From contig NZ_JAYDCK010000003.1 in assembly GCF_034555965.1 (NCBI RefSeq), forward strand, positions 2,046,001-2,110,000: a DNA stretch of 64,000 nt. The letters run 5' to 3'. The notes under the pieces are model-generated. The model had not been told where the DNA came from. It did not search any database and was given only the letters and a program-made list of their open reading frames with translations. Made by a program: the position numbers and the translations under genes. The DNA is from Aquicoccus sp. G2-2 (lineage in GTDB: Bacteria; Pseudomonadota; Alphaproteobacteria; Rhodobacterales; Rhodobacteraceae). Shown here one piece after another: positions 8,863 to 18,737 of this stretch. Each line of letters starts with the position of its first letter. Position 1 is the stretch's first letter.

Positions 8863-11153
8863 TCAGCCGTATTTCTCTACCGGCGTGCCTGCCACTGCGG
8901 TCATGTTCAAAAGCCCGCGCGCCGTCACGCCGGAGGTGACAATATGCGCGCGGTTGCCCATGCCCATCAGGATCGGCCCCACCTCAAGCCCGCCCCCTTT
9001 TGCTTGAGAATGTTGCGCACGCCCGACGCACTGTCACCATAGCCGAAGATCAGTATATTTGCCGCCCCCTCCAACCGGCCGCCGGGCAAAAGCCGCTCGC
9101 GGATCACCGGGTCAAGCGCCGCATCGCCGTTCATTTCCCCCTCATAGGCGAAATCCCGTGGCGCCGAATCAAGGATAGCAATCGCCTCGCGCAACCGCTT
9201 GCCTGACCCTTCAGCCTGATTGCCGAATTGCGATTGTGAACAGAATGCCACCTTCGGCTCCAACCCGAACCGGCGCACATGGCGCGCGGCACCGATGGCA
9301 ATTTCGGCCAACTGCTCGGGCGTCGGCACGGAATACACATGGGTATCGGCGATAAACAGCGGGCCGTCTTCCAAAATCATCATCGACAGCGCCCCATGCG
9401 GGCGCAAGCCACCTTCGGCCAACACTTGCGTCACGTAATTTAAGTGCCAGCGGTATTCCCCGAACGTGCCACAGATAAGTGAATCCGCCTCGTTACGATG
9501 CACCATCACCGCGCCGATAACGGTCGTATTCGTCCTCATAACCGCGCGCGCAATATCCGGTGTCACTCCACGCCGCGCCATGATCGCGTGATATGTCTGC
9601 CAATAGTCGCGGTAGCGCGGATCATTTTCAGGGTTCACGACATCGAAATCCTGCCCCGGGCGAATGGTCAGCCCTGCCCGCTCACACCGTGCCTCGATCA
9701 CCTCTGGCCGCCCAATCAGGATAGGCGTTTCCGTGGTGTCCTCCAGAATCGCCTGTGCCGCGCGCAACACCCGCTCATCCTCGCCTTCCGCAAATACGAT
9801 CTTGCGTGACGCCGTGCGCGCGGCTTCGAAAACCGGGCGCATCAGCAACGCCGAGCGGAACACCGTCTGATCAAGGCGCTGACGATACTCGTCAAAATCC
9901 TCGATCGGTCGCGTCGCCACCCCACTTTGCATCGCAGCTTTCGCAACGGCGCTGGAGACAATCCCAACAAGCCGCGGATCAAACGGTTTGGGGATCAGAT
10001 ACTCCGCTCCAAAGCTCATCTGCTCGCCCTTATAGGCCGCCGCCGCCTCGGCGCTCGTTGTCTCGCGCGCCAAAGCCGCAATCCCGTTGATGCAGGCAAT
10101 CTGCATCTCGTCATTGATCTCGGTCGCGCCAACATCAAGCGCGCCGCGAAAGATGAACGGAAAACACAGCACGTTATTCACCTGATTGGGAAAATCGCTG
10201 CGCCCGGTGGCAATGATCGCATTCGGTGCGACAGATTTGGCATCGTCAGGCAGAATCTCGGGCGTCGGATTGGCCAGCGCGAAAATGATCGGACGTTCCG
10301 TCATCTTTCCCACCATCTCCGGGGTCAGCACACCCGGCCCGGAAAGCCCAAGGAACATATCCGCGCCTTCGATCACCTCACCCAGTTTGCGCAGATCGCT
10401 TTTTTGCGCATAGCACGCTTTCTGCGGCGTCATATCCTCATCGCGGCCCTCATAAACCAGCCCGTGAATATCGCACAGCCACACGTTTTCGCGGCGAACC
10501 CCCAGCTTCAGCAACATGTTCAGACAAGCAATCCCCGCCGCCCCGCCGCCGGTGCTGACAATCTTGATGTCTTCGAATTTCTTGCCCGCAACATGCAGCG
10601 CGTTCGTCGCCGCCGCTCCCACGACAATTGCCGTGCCGTGTTGATCGTCATGAAAGACCGGGATATTCATCCGCTCCCGGCAAATCTTTTCAACAATAAA
10701 GCAATCCGGTGCCTTGATGTCCTCCAGATTGATCGCACCGAACCCCGGCTCCAATGCGCAAACGATATCGGCAAGCTTTTCTGGGTCGGACTCATTGATC
10801 TCCAGATCGAAGCAATCAATGCCAGCGAAATTCTTGAACAGAACCGCCTTGCCCTCCATAACCGGCTTTGAGGCCAGCGCACCGATATTGCCCAGCCCCA
10901 GCACCGCCGTTCCGTTTGTGACGACTGCCACCAGATTCGCCCGCGCCGTATAGCGTGCCGCGTCGCCCGGCTCTGCCTTGATCTCAAGGCACGCCTCGGC
11001 CACCCCCGGCGTATAGGCCCGCGCCAGATCCCGCCCGGTCGCCAACGGCTTTGTCGCCCTAATCTCCAGCTTTCCGGGCTTGGGATGTTCATGATAGAAA
11101 AGTGCTTCTTGCCGCAGACGCTCCTTTTGCTCGGATGAGTAGTCGGATGACAT
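8863..11153 (-). pseudogene. maeB: NADP malic enzyme with phosphotransacetylase domain, frameshift near 3' end
   Basis: Oxidative decarboxylation of malate to pyruvate with NADP. The N-terminal malic enzyme ([27 protein letters not shown], the Rossmann loop STGGGAAGIACLNML) is fused from about residue 430 to a phosphate-acetyltransferase-like domain, the usual large form of about 760 residues. The start at 11153 has GGGAGAA upstream. In the sequence as given the frame stops early at 8967. One extra base at the C run 8993-8997 restores GGGLEVGPILMGMGNRAH and carries the protein to a stop at 8863, ending PVEKYG as in homologues. Probably intact in the organism. Confidence 0.88.
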
Positions 11154-11177
11154 TGCACTTCTCCCAAAATCAGAATG

Positions 11178-11191
11178 GTTTAGTGTTAAAC
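11178..11191. promoter_or_regulatory. Inverted repeat between maeB and the cupin gene
   Basis: GTTTAGTGTTAAAC, five-base arms GTTTA/TAAAC around four bases, lies in the 142-base divergent region. The size suits a dimeric regulator, but no regulator gene is adjacent, so its user is unknown. Confidence 0.4.
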
Positions 11192-11295
11192 TACTTTTTT
11201 CGTCCTGTGAAGCGCCCGTTATGTTGTCAGCCTTGGGACGCCATCTTGCAATCATCGAAATCCCCGCGCAGACTTGGCCAGAACGGAGGAACCCG

Positions 11296-12386
11296 ATGAG
11301 CGAAACCAAAGCCGAGATGCGCCTGCCAACCCAAGATCTGAGCGCGGACATCCCGTTTTATACCAAAGTGCTCGGGATGCGGATGGATATGATCTTTCCC
11401 GCCGATTCCCCGCGCACTGCCGTGTTCTCCGGCCACGGCCTGCGGCTCAGAATCGAGCAGGGCGCGCCCGACTCCCCGGCACGATCCGTCTGCTCTGCGA
11501 TGCCCCGGATACAATTGCCGAAGGCGCGCGCCGCCTCACCGCGCCAAACGGAACCCGGATCGAGATAGAACCTTTGAACCCGCCTTTGGTGCTGCCCAAA
11601 ACCCTGCATTCGTTCTTCGTGCGCCGCCTCAAGGACGAAGCGCCTTGGGTTATCGGCCGCGCCGGGATGCACTACCGCGATCTCATCCCCGACAGGCTGG
11701 GCGGGTCGATCATCGCCAGCCATATCCGTATCCCCGATGCCGGCCCGGTGCCGGATATGGTGCATTTTCACAGGGTCGGCTTTCAGCTCATCTTCTGCGT
11801 CTCCGGCTGGGTCGACGTGCTCTACGAAGATCAAGGCGGGTTGCGCCGCCTGCATGCGGGCGATTGTTTCATTCAGCCGCCTGAGATCCGCCACCGCGTG
11901 ATGGAGGCCAGCGAAAACCTGCAAGTGATCGAAATTGGCGTCCCCGCCGATCACATCACCGAAATTGATCATGATCTGACGCTTCCAACCACGCATTTTC
12001 ATCCAGAACGCGAATGGGACGGACAGAAATTCGTCCATAACATCGGCAAGGACGCCGCATGGACCCCGCACCGTCTTTCCGGCTTCAAAGCGCGCGATAC
12101 CACCATTGCCAAGAACACGAAGAATGTCGCTGGCGTCTGGGTTGTCCGGCCCGCAGAGGGTGAGCCGGGCTGGGCCAGCCACGATGCTGATATCTATTTC
12201 GCCTACGTGATGACCGGCAAGGTCACGCTCGAAGGTGAAAACCGTGCAGCGCAGACGCTGGAACAGGGCGATGCTTTTGTCATTCCGCCCGGTCTGGATA
12301 CTCGGCTAAGCGACGCCTCTGCCGATTTCGAGCTGCTCGAAGTCGCCCTGCCCGGCAAGTTTGAAACCAAAGCACGCCCGGCCTGA
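11296..12386 (+). pseudogene. Glyoxalase-cupin fusion protein, one-base frameshift
   Basis: The N-terminal 90 residues look like half of a vicinal-oxygen-chelate domain (LSADIPFYTKVLGMRMDM). They are followed by a two-cupin region with HFHRVGFQLIFCVSGWVDV, HAGDCFIQPPEIRHRV and a second barrel holding GDAFVIPPGLD. The two parts lie in different frames. Adding one C at 11474-11477 gives DSPGTIRLLCDAPDT and one protein of about 363 residues. A cupin with this layout may be a metal-dependent dioxygenase or isomerase, but no substrate can be named. GGAGG lies upstream of the ATG at 11296. Domain identities fairly sure, function unknown. Confidence 0.65.
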
Positions 12387-12551
12387 TGAACCGGCCCGAC
12401 AGACTCCGCCAGTTCACCGCGCCCGGTTTGCCCAGCGACAATAGGGCCGATGCAAGACCGGGCCAGATATCATTGCAACGCGCCACGAAGCCGGGATAAA
12501 AGCCTCCCTATCGACAGACGCCTCGCCGCCGTGCAAATCGCTGGAGCCCGC

Positions 12552-13184
12552 ATGACAGATCATCTCACCGTCGTGAAACACCCGCTGGTGCAACACAAAC
12601 TATCCCTCATGCGCGAGCGCGAAACCTCCACCGCCGTCTTCCGGCAACTCTTGCGTGAGATAAGCCTGCTGCTGGCGTATGAAGTTACCCGCGAATTGCC
12701 GATGTCGACCAAATCCATCGAAACGCCGATCTGCCCGATGGACGCGCCGGTGATCGACGGGCGCAAGCTGGCGCTGGTGTCGATCCTGCGGGCGGGCAAC
12801 GGATTGCTCGATGGGATGCTCGAACTGATTCCCTCCGCAAGGGTCGGCTTCGTCGGGCTTTACCGCGACGAGGAAACCCTGAAGCCGGTCGAATATTACT
12901 TCAAGGTGCCCGATCACCTCGATGAGCGTCTGGTCATCGCGGTTGATCCAATGCTGGCCACCGGCAATAGTTCCGCCGCCGCCATTACCCGGCTGAAACA
13001 GGCCGGTGCCAACAATATCCGCTTTCTCTGCCTGTTGGCCGCGCCCGAAGGGGTTGCCCGCATGAAAGAGGCCCATCCCGACGTGCCGGTGGTCACAGCC
13101 GCGCTTGACGATCACCTCAACGAGAAGGGCTATATCGTGCCCGGCCTGGGCGACGCCGGCGACCGCATGTTCGGAACGAAGTAG
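12552..13184 (+). CDS. upp: Uracil phosphoribosyltransferase
   Basis: Salvages uracil to UMP using PRPP. It has 210 residues, full family length. The PRPP-binding loop is [14 protein letters not shown], with [13 protein letters not shown] and the C-terminal uracil-binding [16 protein letters not shown]. The ATG at 12552 is chosen because it begins the conserved [13 protein letters not shown] segment; an upstream in-frame start would add 34 residues with no homology. No permease is adjacent. Confidence 0.96.
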   Translation: MTDHLTVVKHPLVQHKLSLMRERETSTAVFRQLLREISLLLAYEVTRELPMSTKSIETPICPMDAPVIDGRKLALVSILRAGNGLLDGMLELIPSARVGFVGLYRDEETLKPVEYYFKVPDHLDERLVIAVDPMLATGNSSAAAITRLKQAGANNIRFLCLLAAPEGVARMKEAHPDVPVVTAALDDHLNEKGYIVPGLGDAGDRMFGTK

Positions 13185-13297
13185 AGTCCTCGCTCAGCAT
13201 CAAAAAGCTGGGGAAAAGCTCGAATTCGCGGCCGATAGCGGCTTTACTCAATAGGTCAGATCGTGCATGCTTACCCTACATCTTGTGGGGGCAGGAC

Positions 13298-14794
13298 ATG
13301 ACATTGACTAGTAGAGTGACAAGAGTTCTTGCGATTACAGCGATCGCATTCTTTGCAAACATGGGCTTTCCGGCCCAAAGTCAGGCAAAATCGCTGCGTG
13401 ACGCCAACATCCCGGCCGAATTTCCGCCTGCGTCCTACAAGGGCAAGCAATATGTCGACAGCCGCGGCTGCGTTTACATCCGGGCGGGCATCGACGGGAT
13501 AACCAATTGGGTGCCCCGCGTGTCGCGCTCTCGTGAGGTGCTCTGCGGCTACAAACCCAGCCTTGCCAACGCGGCACCCACCGCAAACGCCTCGCGCGCT
13601 GCAAACGCCAAAGTGATCGTCCCGGCTGCCACGCCGAAACCGGCCACCGCCGCCAAAGTCGCAACCACGGCAAAAACCGCAAAGGTCCGGCCGGTGCCCG
13701 TTCCCAAAAAGATTGCCATCGCCACGCCCAAACCAGTGGCCAGAACCGTTGCCAAGCCTGCCCCGGCGAACGTCGTCCGCCGTGCGGTGCCTGCTGCTGC
13801 CCCAGTGGTGAAAAAGCCTGTGGTGAAACCCACCGTGCAAACCGCCAGCGTTGCCGCCACCAACAGCAAGACCAAGCGCGTGACCCGGCCCGCAAAAGTG
13901 ACGAGCTGCACCGGTTATACCAGCATCAGCCGCTATTATGCCGGGCGCGGCACCGACGTGCGCTGTGGCCCGCAATCGCAACCTTATGTTACCACGGTTG
14001 GCCGCAAAAATGTGACCGTCATACGCAATGGCGCGCCCGTCACCGTTCGCAAACGTGTTGTTACGCCAGTCATCATTCAAGCGCCTGCCAACACAACAGT
14101 GGTCGTGAAGACTCGCGGCCCGGTCATCGTCCGCTCGCTTGATGGCCTGCCCGGCAATACCCGCGTTGTGCCGCGGCATGTTTGGGAAAATCAGCAGACC
14201 TCAAAACCGTCCGCTGCCCCCCTGCCCAAAGGCTATCGCCCCGCTTGGGATGATGACCGCCTCAACCCGAAGCGCGCGCATCAGACTGTCGATGGCATCC
14301 GCCGCACCGATCTGGCCTGGACCCGCACCGTACCGCGCAAACTTTATAAGCGTTCCACCGGCCGGGTCGTCACGCAGTATTATCCGGGGCTGAAGTTCCC
14401 TTATTACAGCTATGACGAAATGCGTGCCGCCGGATATTCCATCGCCACCAAAGACCCGGTGATCCCGCCAGCGAAGAAAACCGCGCGCTTGGTCCGCCAA
14501 CAGCACACTGTGGTCAAACCGGCAATGGTCTCCACCAAAGCGGTTGCTCGCCCCGCACCAAAGGCGGCAGCAACGGGCCGCTATGTGCAGGTTGGTACGT
14601 TCGGCAACCCGGCCAATGCACAGCGCACTGCTGCCCGGCTGCAATCCATGGGGCTTCCGGTCCGCTATGGCACGCTGACCAAGGGCAGCAAAAGCTATCG
14701 CATCGTATTGGCTGGGCCGTTCCGCCGGGCTGATCTGGGGGCCGCACTCAATACTGCCCGGCGCGCAGGCTTCTCCGACGCTTTCGTTCGCTGA
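13298..14794 (+). CDS. SPOR-domain cell-envelope protein
   Basis: 498 residues. A signal peptide (hydrophobic stretch, cleavage near AQSQA) precedes a small conserved region with two cysteines (YVDSRGCVYIRAG, REVLCGYKP), a long Ala/Pro/Lys/Val linker of low complexity (about residues 90-195), a second Cys-containing region (TSCTGYTSISRYY), and a C-terminal SPOR domain from about residue 425 (GRYVQVGTFGNPANAQRTA to the end). SPOR domains bind denuded peptidoglycan glycan strands, often at the division site, so a periplasmic wall-associated role is likely. The start follows GGGGGCAGG. It is a single-gene unit closed by a strong terminator. Confidence 0.82.
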   Translation: MTLTSRVTRVLAITAIAFFANMGFPAQSQAKSLRDANIPAEFPPASYKGKQYVDSRGCVYIRAGIDGITNWVPRVSRSREVLCGYKPSLANAAPTANASRAANAKVIVPAATPKPATAAKVATTAKTAKVRPVPVPKKIAIATPKPVARTVAKPAPANVVRRAVPAAAPVVKKPVVKPTVQTASVAATNSKTKRVTRPAKVTSCTGYTSISRYYAGRGTDVRCGPQSQPYVTTVGRKNVTVIRNGAPVTVRKRVVTPVIIQAPANTTVVVKTRGPVIVRSLDGLPGNTRVVPRHVWENQQTSKPSAAPLPKGYRPAWDDDRLNPKRAHQTVDGIRRTDLAWTRTVPRKLYKRSTGRVVTQYYPGLKFPYYSYDEMRAAGYSIATKDPVIPPAKKTARLVRQQHTVVKPAMVSTKAVARPAPKAAATGRYVQVGTFGNPANAQRTAARLQSMGLPVRYGTLTKGSKSYRIVLAGPFRRADLGAALNTARRAGFSDAFVR

Positions 14795-14808
14795 CTTTCG
14801 GCACTCGC

Positions 14809-14849
14809 AAAGACCAAAGGCGCGCCAAAATGGCGCGCCTTTGGTCTTT
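14809..14849 (+). terminator. Strong hairpin terminator after SPOR gene
   Basis: A perfect 19-bp inverted repeat (AAAGACCAAAGGCGCGCCA and its complement) with an AAA loop. It lies 15 bases after the stop of the SPOR gene and 23 bases before the stop of the convergent membrane-protein gene. It probably ends both transcripts. Confidence 0.8.
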
Positions 14850-14871
14850 CCAGTCAGCCGATTCACCGTGG

Positions 14872-15246
14872 TCAGATCACACCACGCCATTTCAAAACCC
14901 CTAACACCAAGCCCGCAAAAAGCAGCAGGTTAAACGCAAGCCCTCCCAGCATACCCAGCAGAAAATTGATCCGCCGCGCTTTCGGATCAATCCTGTCGAG
15001 ATGCGCCGCAATCCGTCGATGCGCGGCTTGCGCTTCGCCCTGATTGATCCTGCGCCGCAGCTTGGGATGCGCGCCAAGCTCAAGCGCCGCATCAATCACC
15101 TTCGCATCGCGGCGCACCACCCGCGGCAACCGGCGCCCGGCCTTCGCCAGACGGGCCGGAAAATCGCCGCGCTTGGCCCCCAGCTTCTCGCCCAGCTTGC
15201 CTGCCAACTCATCAGACAATGTATTGATATCACGCGACTCGCTCAT
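14872..15246 (-). CDS. Small membrane protein, function unknown
   Basis: 124 residues. The N-terminal 80 are charged and helical (DELAGKLGEKLGAKRGDF). One clear membrane helix lies near the C-terminus (FLLGMLGGLAFNLLLFAGLV), leaving a short tail. I do not recognise the family. The ATG at 15246 is preferred, but the ribosome site is weak (GGGTGG), and an in-frame start 17 codons upstream is possible. It is divergent from the hydrolase gene that follows. Confidence 0.55.
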   Translation of the reverse strand: MSESRDINTLSDELAGKLGEKLGAKRGDFPARLAKAGRRLPRVVRRDAKVIDAALELGAHPKLRRRINQGEAQAAHRRIAAHLDRIDPKARRINFLLGMLGGLAFNLLLFAGLVLGVLKWRGVI

Positions 15247-15346
15247 GCGCGCCACCCTACTGCCCGTGGGCCCTCCGGCCAAGCCGGATTGGCGCAAGCC
15301 CCCGAAAGCACTGGCCCATCCCTTGATCGAACGCTACACCTCCCTC

Positions 15347-16114
15347 ATGTTGCACAAGATCACTCACGGCACCGAAACCGCCGCCCCGCCCCTCTTGATC
15401 GCGCATGGCCTGTTTGGCTCTGGGCGCAACTGGGGTGTCATCGCCAAACGGCTTTCCGATGAACGCGAGGTGATAGCCGTAGACATGCGCAACCACGGCA
15501 ATTCTCCGTGGTTCGACGGGCACAGCTATCCTGACATGGCAGGTGATCTTGCCGAAGTGATCGAAGAAATCGAACGCCCCGTCGATGTGCTGGGGCATTC
15601 CATGGGCGGCAAGGCAGCAATGATGCTGGCCCTCAGCCGCCCCGAGCTGGTCAACCGGCTGATCGTCGCTGATATTGCCCCGGTGGCATATAGCCACAGT
15701 CAGGCGCATAATATCGAAGCCATGCAGGCGATTGATCTCTCTCAGGTCAGCAAACGCTCCGACGCGGCTGCACAGCTCGCGCCCTTGCTTGAAGATGAAA
15801 ACCTCGTGCCGTTCTTTTTGCAGTCACTCGATGTTCCGAACCGACGCTGGCGGCTGAATTTCACAGCCCTCATGCGCGCCATGCCCGACATCCTCTCTTT
15901 CCCGAAAACAGATTCCCATTTCGACGGCCCGACACTGTTTCTGTCCGGCGGTGCGTCCGATTATGTCGGTCCCGCGCACCGCCCGCGCATCAAGGAACTG
16001 TTTCCCACCGCCCGTTTCATGAAAATTCCGGGCGCGTCCCACTGGCTACACGCCGACAAACCGCGCGAATTCGAAGCCGCCCTGCGCGGCTGGCTCAATC
16101 TCGCCCTAAGCTGA
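15347..16114 (+). CDS. Alpha/beta-hydrolase, YbfF-type esterase
   Basis: 255 residues. The oxyanion region is IAHGLFGSGRNWG, the nucleophile elbow GHSMGGKAAMML holds the catalytic Ser, and the late catalytic His is in IPGASHWLHADKP. The overall order (HGLFGS, VDMRNHGNS, GHSMGG) is that of the small YbfF-like thioester/ester hydrolases. Substrate unknown, cytoplasmic. The chosen ATG begins where family similarity begins. Confidence 0.85.
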   Translation: MLHKITHGTETAAPPLLIAHGLFGSGRNWGVIAKRLSDEREVIAVDMRNHGNSPWFDGHSYPDMAGDLAEVIEEIERPVDVLGHSMGGKAAMMLALSRPELVNRLIVADIAPVAYSHSQAHNIEAMQAIDLSQVSKRSDAAAQLAPLLEDENLVPFFLQSLDVPNRRWRLNFTALMRAMPDILSFPKTDSHFDGPTLFLSGGASDYVGPAHRPRIKELFPTARFMKIPGASHWLHADKPREFEAALRGWLNLALS

Positions 16115-16134
16115 AAAACTGGCGGTCGCGCGAC

Positions 16135-16596
16135 TCAAGGATCGGGCGGAATCTTGTCTTCCAGCATCGGCAGCTTGTGATCCGCCGCCACTTCCTCGGT
16201 ATCGTCGGCCTGCGGCGCATCGCGCTCGGAAATCCAGGCCTTCGCCGCCTCAAGTTCCGCCCCCGGAAAAACCTTCACGTCACCTGGCATAAGTGGCGCA
16301 AACATCCTGACGCCGCCACTGATCCAGCCATCATCGCTCACAACCGCAACGCGGGCAAAATCATGCAGATGCAGCGCGCCCAGCTTGGCATCCTCAAATG
16401 CACCCCCGGCAGAATAGCCCTCGAAGGTATCTCCCAAAACATAGAGCAGCTTCACCCGGCCTTCCTCGGCCACCTTGGCCTCAATTGCAGGAATCAGATC
16501 ACGAGTATAGGCATCGTGATCAATCTTCCCCTGCGCTTGCACACCCAACACATCGGCAGGCAGCCCTTTTATGATCTCGAATTGTCCTTGGCTCAT
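16135..16596 (-). CDS. SpoIIAA-like STAS/SEC14-fold protein
   Basis: 153 residues of the SpoIIAA-like family (DUF3478). The core runs from FEIIKGLPADVLGVQAQGKI through LLYVLGDTFEGYSAG to a DDGWISGGVRMFAP segment, plus an acidic C-terminal tail of about 30 residues (DAPQADDTEEVAADH). Family members are small soluble proteins of unknown role, perhaps lipid- or membrane-associated. GGAGAGAT precedes the ATG. It is not part of the operon that begins further along on the same strand. Confidence 0.75.
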   Translation of the reverse strand: MSQGQFEIIKGLPADVLGVQAQGKIDHDAYTRDLIPAIEAKVAEEGRVKLLYVLGDTFEGYSAGGAFEDAKLGALHLHDFARVAVVSDDGWISGGVRMFAPLMPGDVKVFPGAELEAAKAWISERDAPQADDTEEVAADHKLPMLEDKIPPDP

Positions 16597-16745
16597 GGAT
16601 CTCTCCTTTTCGGCATCTTTTTGATATAGGCTCTGTCGCTCGCCATGACAGGCTCAGCCAGCCGTCGCGCGCGCACATTTCCGCGATATTTCGCAGACAC
16701 TCCTCAAATAAACGCGCATGATATGGGGAAAGTTCCGCCGCAGCC

Positions 16746-17165
16746 TCAGGTCAGCCTCTCAAGCAAGTCAAGCAAACGCACTTGCTCCGCCTCGCTCAGC
16801 GGCTCCAACGTCTTGCGGGTGATCTCGCGCGCCACATCCGTCATCCGCTCCAAAAGCGCACGCCCCTCGTCTGACAGCGAAATCAGCGTCCGGCGCTTGT
16901 CATTCGGATCGGGCGCGGAACGGGTCAGCCCCTTATCACGCAGCCGGTCCACCACGCCCTTGATTGTCGCCACATCCATCGCTGCCAGCCGCCCCAGCCG
17001 GTTCTGCGAAACTTCGCCTTCCCCGCCAATCCGCACCAGTGCGGCGAACTGCTGCGCCGTCAAACCGTTCAACGTATGCGCCTGAAAAATCGCCGAATGA
17101 CGCTGGTTCGCCAGCCTGAGCAAGTATCCCACCTGCTGTTCAAGCCGATATGCCTGCTCTGCCAT
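16746..17165 (-). CDS. MarR-family transcriptional regulator
   Basis: 139 residues with a winged helix (LNGLTAQQFAALVRIGGEGEVSQNRLGRLAAMDVATIKGVVDRLRDKGL) and the MarR wing DPNDKRRTLISLSDEGRALL. Its ATG lies seven bases past the stop of livF, so it is the last gene of the long operon that starts at 29031. A regulator at the end of its own operon usually reads the pathway substrate or product. Whether it acts on the palindrome at 29062-29085 is not known; no other regulator gene lies in the operon. Confidence 0.88.
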   Translation of the reverse strand: MAEQAYRLEQQVGYLLRLANQRHSAIFQAHTLNGLTAQQFAALVRIGGEGEVSQNRLGRLAAMDVATIKGVVDRLRDKGLTRSAPDPNDKRRTLISLSDEGRALLERMTDVAREITRKTLEPLSEAEQVRLLDLLERLT

Positions 17166-17172
17166 CACCCGC

Positions 17173-17874
17173 TCACACCGCCAGATATTGCTGGCTGATC
17201 TCAGGCTTCGCATCAAGGTCCGCAAAGCCGCCCTCGTAACGTAAAGCCCCCTTCTCAATGATGATCGCCCGGTCCGAGACCACCCGCGCAAAATGCAGGT
17301 TCTGCTCGGAAAGCAGCACGGAAAGCCCCTCTCGCTTGAGTTCCTTGATGACCATTGCCATCTGCTCAACAATCACCGGCGCAATTCCTTCACTCGGCTC
17401 ATCAAGCAGCACCATCTTCGGATTGCCCATCAATGTGCGCGCAATAGTCAACATCTGCTGCTCCCCGCCGGACAGCTGCTTGCCAAGGTTGCGCTTGCGC
17501 TCGGCCAGGTTTGGGAAAAGCTCAAATAGATGGCTCAGCCGCCATTCCGGCGCGCCCTCGCGTGCGGGCCTGCGCCCGACTTCAAGGTTCTCCTCCACCG
17601 TCAGTTCCGGGAAAATCCGCCGCTCCTCAGGCACATAACCAATTCCGGCCCGGCAAATCATGTGGGGCGGCATTTTCATCAATGACTCCCCGTTATAACG
17701 GATCGTGCCGGTCTTACTCGCCACCAATCCCATGATGCACTTCATTGTCGTGGTCTTGCCTGCCCCGTTGCGCCCCAGCAACGCCAGAACCTCGTTTCCC
17801 GCCAGCGAAAGCGCCACATTGTTCAAAATTTGCGCCCGCCCATAGCGCGCCGTCAGGTCTTTCACCTCAAGCAT
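17173..17874 (-). CDS. livF: Liv-type ABC transporter ATPase (LivF-like)
   Basis: 233 residues. Walker A is GRNGAGKTTT, the signature QLSGGEQQMLTIAR, Walker B MVLLDEPSEGIAP. It is the smaller of the two ATPases of a branched-chain-amino-acid-type (HAAT) importer. Its start overlaps the end of the LivG-like gene by eight bases, implying coupled translation. The operon context suggests the cargo is the substrate of the molybdenum hydroxylase, not leucine. Confidence 0.93.
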   Translation of the reverse strand: MLEVKDLTARYGRAQILNNVALSLAGNEVLALLGRNGAGKTTTMKCIMGLVASKTGTIRYNGESLMKMPPHMICRAGIGYVPEERRIFPELTVEENLEVGRRPAREGAPEWRLSHLFELFPNLAERKRNLGKQLSGGEQQMLTIARTLMGNPKMVLLDEPSEGIAPVIVEQMAMVIKELKREGLSVLLSEQNLHFARVVSDRAIIIEKGALRYEGGFADLDAKPEISQQYLAV

Positions 17875-18640
17875 CTGCTGCAGCCTCCGCAAAAACCGTT
17901 CCACCGCCAAGATAAACTTCCTGCACCAGCGCGTTCTCGCGAATCTCCGCCCCGGTGCCCTCGGCAATAAGTTGCCCCCGGTTCAACACCAGGATCCGGT
18001 GCGAATGGGCAAAAACCACGTCCATATCATGCTCGGTAAACAGCACGCTAACGCCCTTCTCCGCCACGATTGTCGCGGTCAGTTCCATCAGTGCCAGCCG
18101 CTCGCTCGGCGCCATCCCGGCGGTTGGTTCATCCATCAACAAAAGCGCCGGATCATGCGCCAGCGCAATCGCCAGCTCCAGCCGCTTCAGATCACCATAA
18201 GCCAACTCACTGCACGCCCGCTCACCCTGCTCCACCATTGAAACCAGCTTGAGCAGCGCCTCCGCCTCCGACACGTAAAGCCGCGTCGCCCTAGTGACCA
18301 GATCATACATCTTCTTGTGATGCGCAATCAGCGCCATCTGAACATTCTCGCGCACTGTCATCGAAAGAAATGTCCGGGTGATCTGAAACGTTCGCCCCAC
18401 GCCAAGCCGCACAATCTTGCGCGGAGCAATCCCGGCTATCTCCAGCTCATTAAGCTGTACCGAACCGCGATCAGGTCTCAAATACCCACCAAGCATATTG
18501 AAACAGGTGGTTTTGCCCGCGCCGTTCGGCCCGATCAACGCCAGAAACTCGCCCTTGTTCACATCGAACGACACGTCAGAAACCGCCTCGACCCCGCCGA
18601 AGCTCTTACAAAGTCCGCGCACTCGCAGCACCGCGCTCAC
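17867..18640 (-). CDS. livG: Liv-type ABC transporter ATPase (LivG-like)
   Basis: 257 residues. Walker A is GPNGAGKTTC, the signature region ELAYGDLKRLELAIAL, Walker B LLLMDEPTAGMAPSE, and the switch His is in FTEHDMDVV. This is the larger ATPase partner of the HAAT importer. About 97 bases separate it from the permease gene before it. That gap contains repeat R2. Confidence 0.93.
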   Translation of the reverse strand: MSAVLRVRGLCKSFGGVEAVSDVSFDVNKGEFLALIGPNGAGKTTCFNMLGGYLRPDRGSVQLNELEIAGIAPRKIVRLGVGRTFQITRTFLSMTVRENVQMALIAHHKKMYDLVTRATRLYVSEAEALLKLVSMVEQGERACSELAYGDLKRLELAIALAHDPALLLMDEPTAGMAPSERLALMELTATIVAEKGVSVLFTEHDMDVVFAHSHRILVLNRGQLIAEGTGAEIRENALVQEVYLGGGTVFAEAAADA

Positions 18641-18654
18641 GATCCACCCCCAAT

Positions 18655-18700
18655 CTTCATTTGGCTAAAAATACCTCGGGGGCGTGGGGGCTGGCCCCCA
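18655..18700. repeat. Dispersed repeat R2, copy 1
   Basis: Begins CTTCATTTGGCTAAAAATA and continues to a GGGGG...GGCCCCC hairpin. A near copy is at 51887-51932, and the first half also occurs at 33332-33352. It lies inside the operon, between the permease and LivG genes. Confidence 0.7.
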
Positions 18701-18737
18701 CTCCCTTGCCTGTCACCAAGCAGACCCGCGAAAACTC

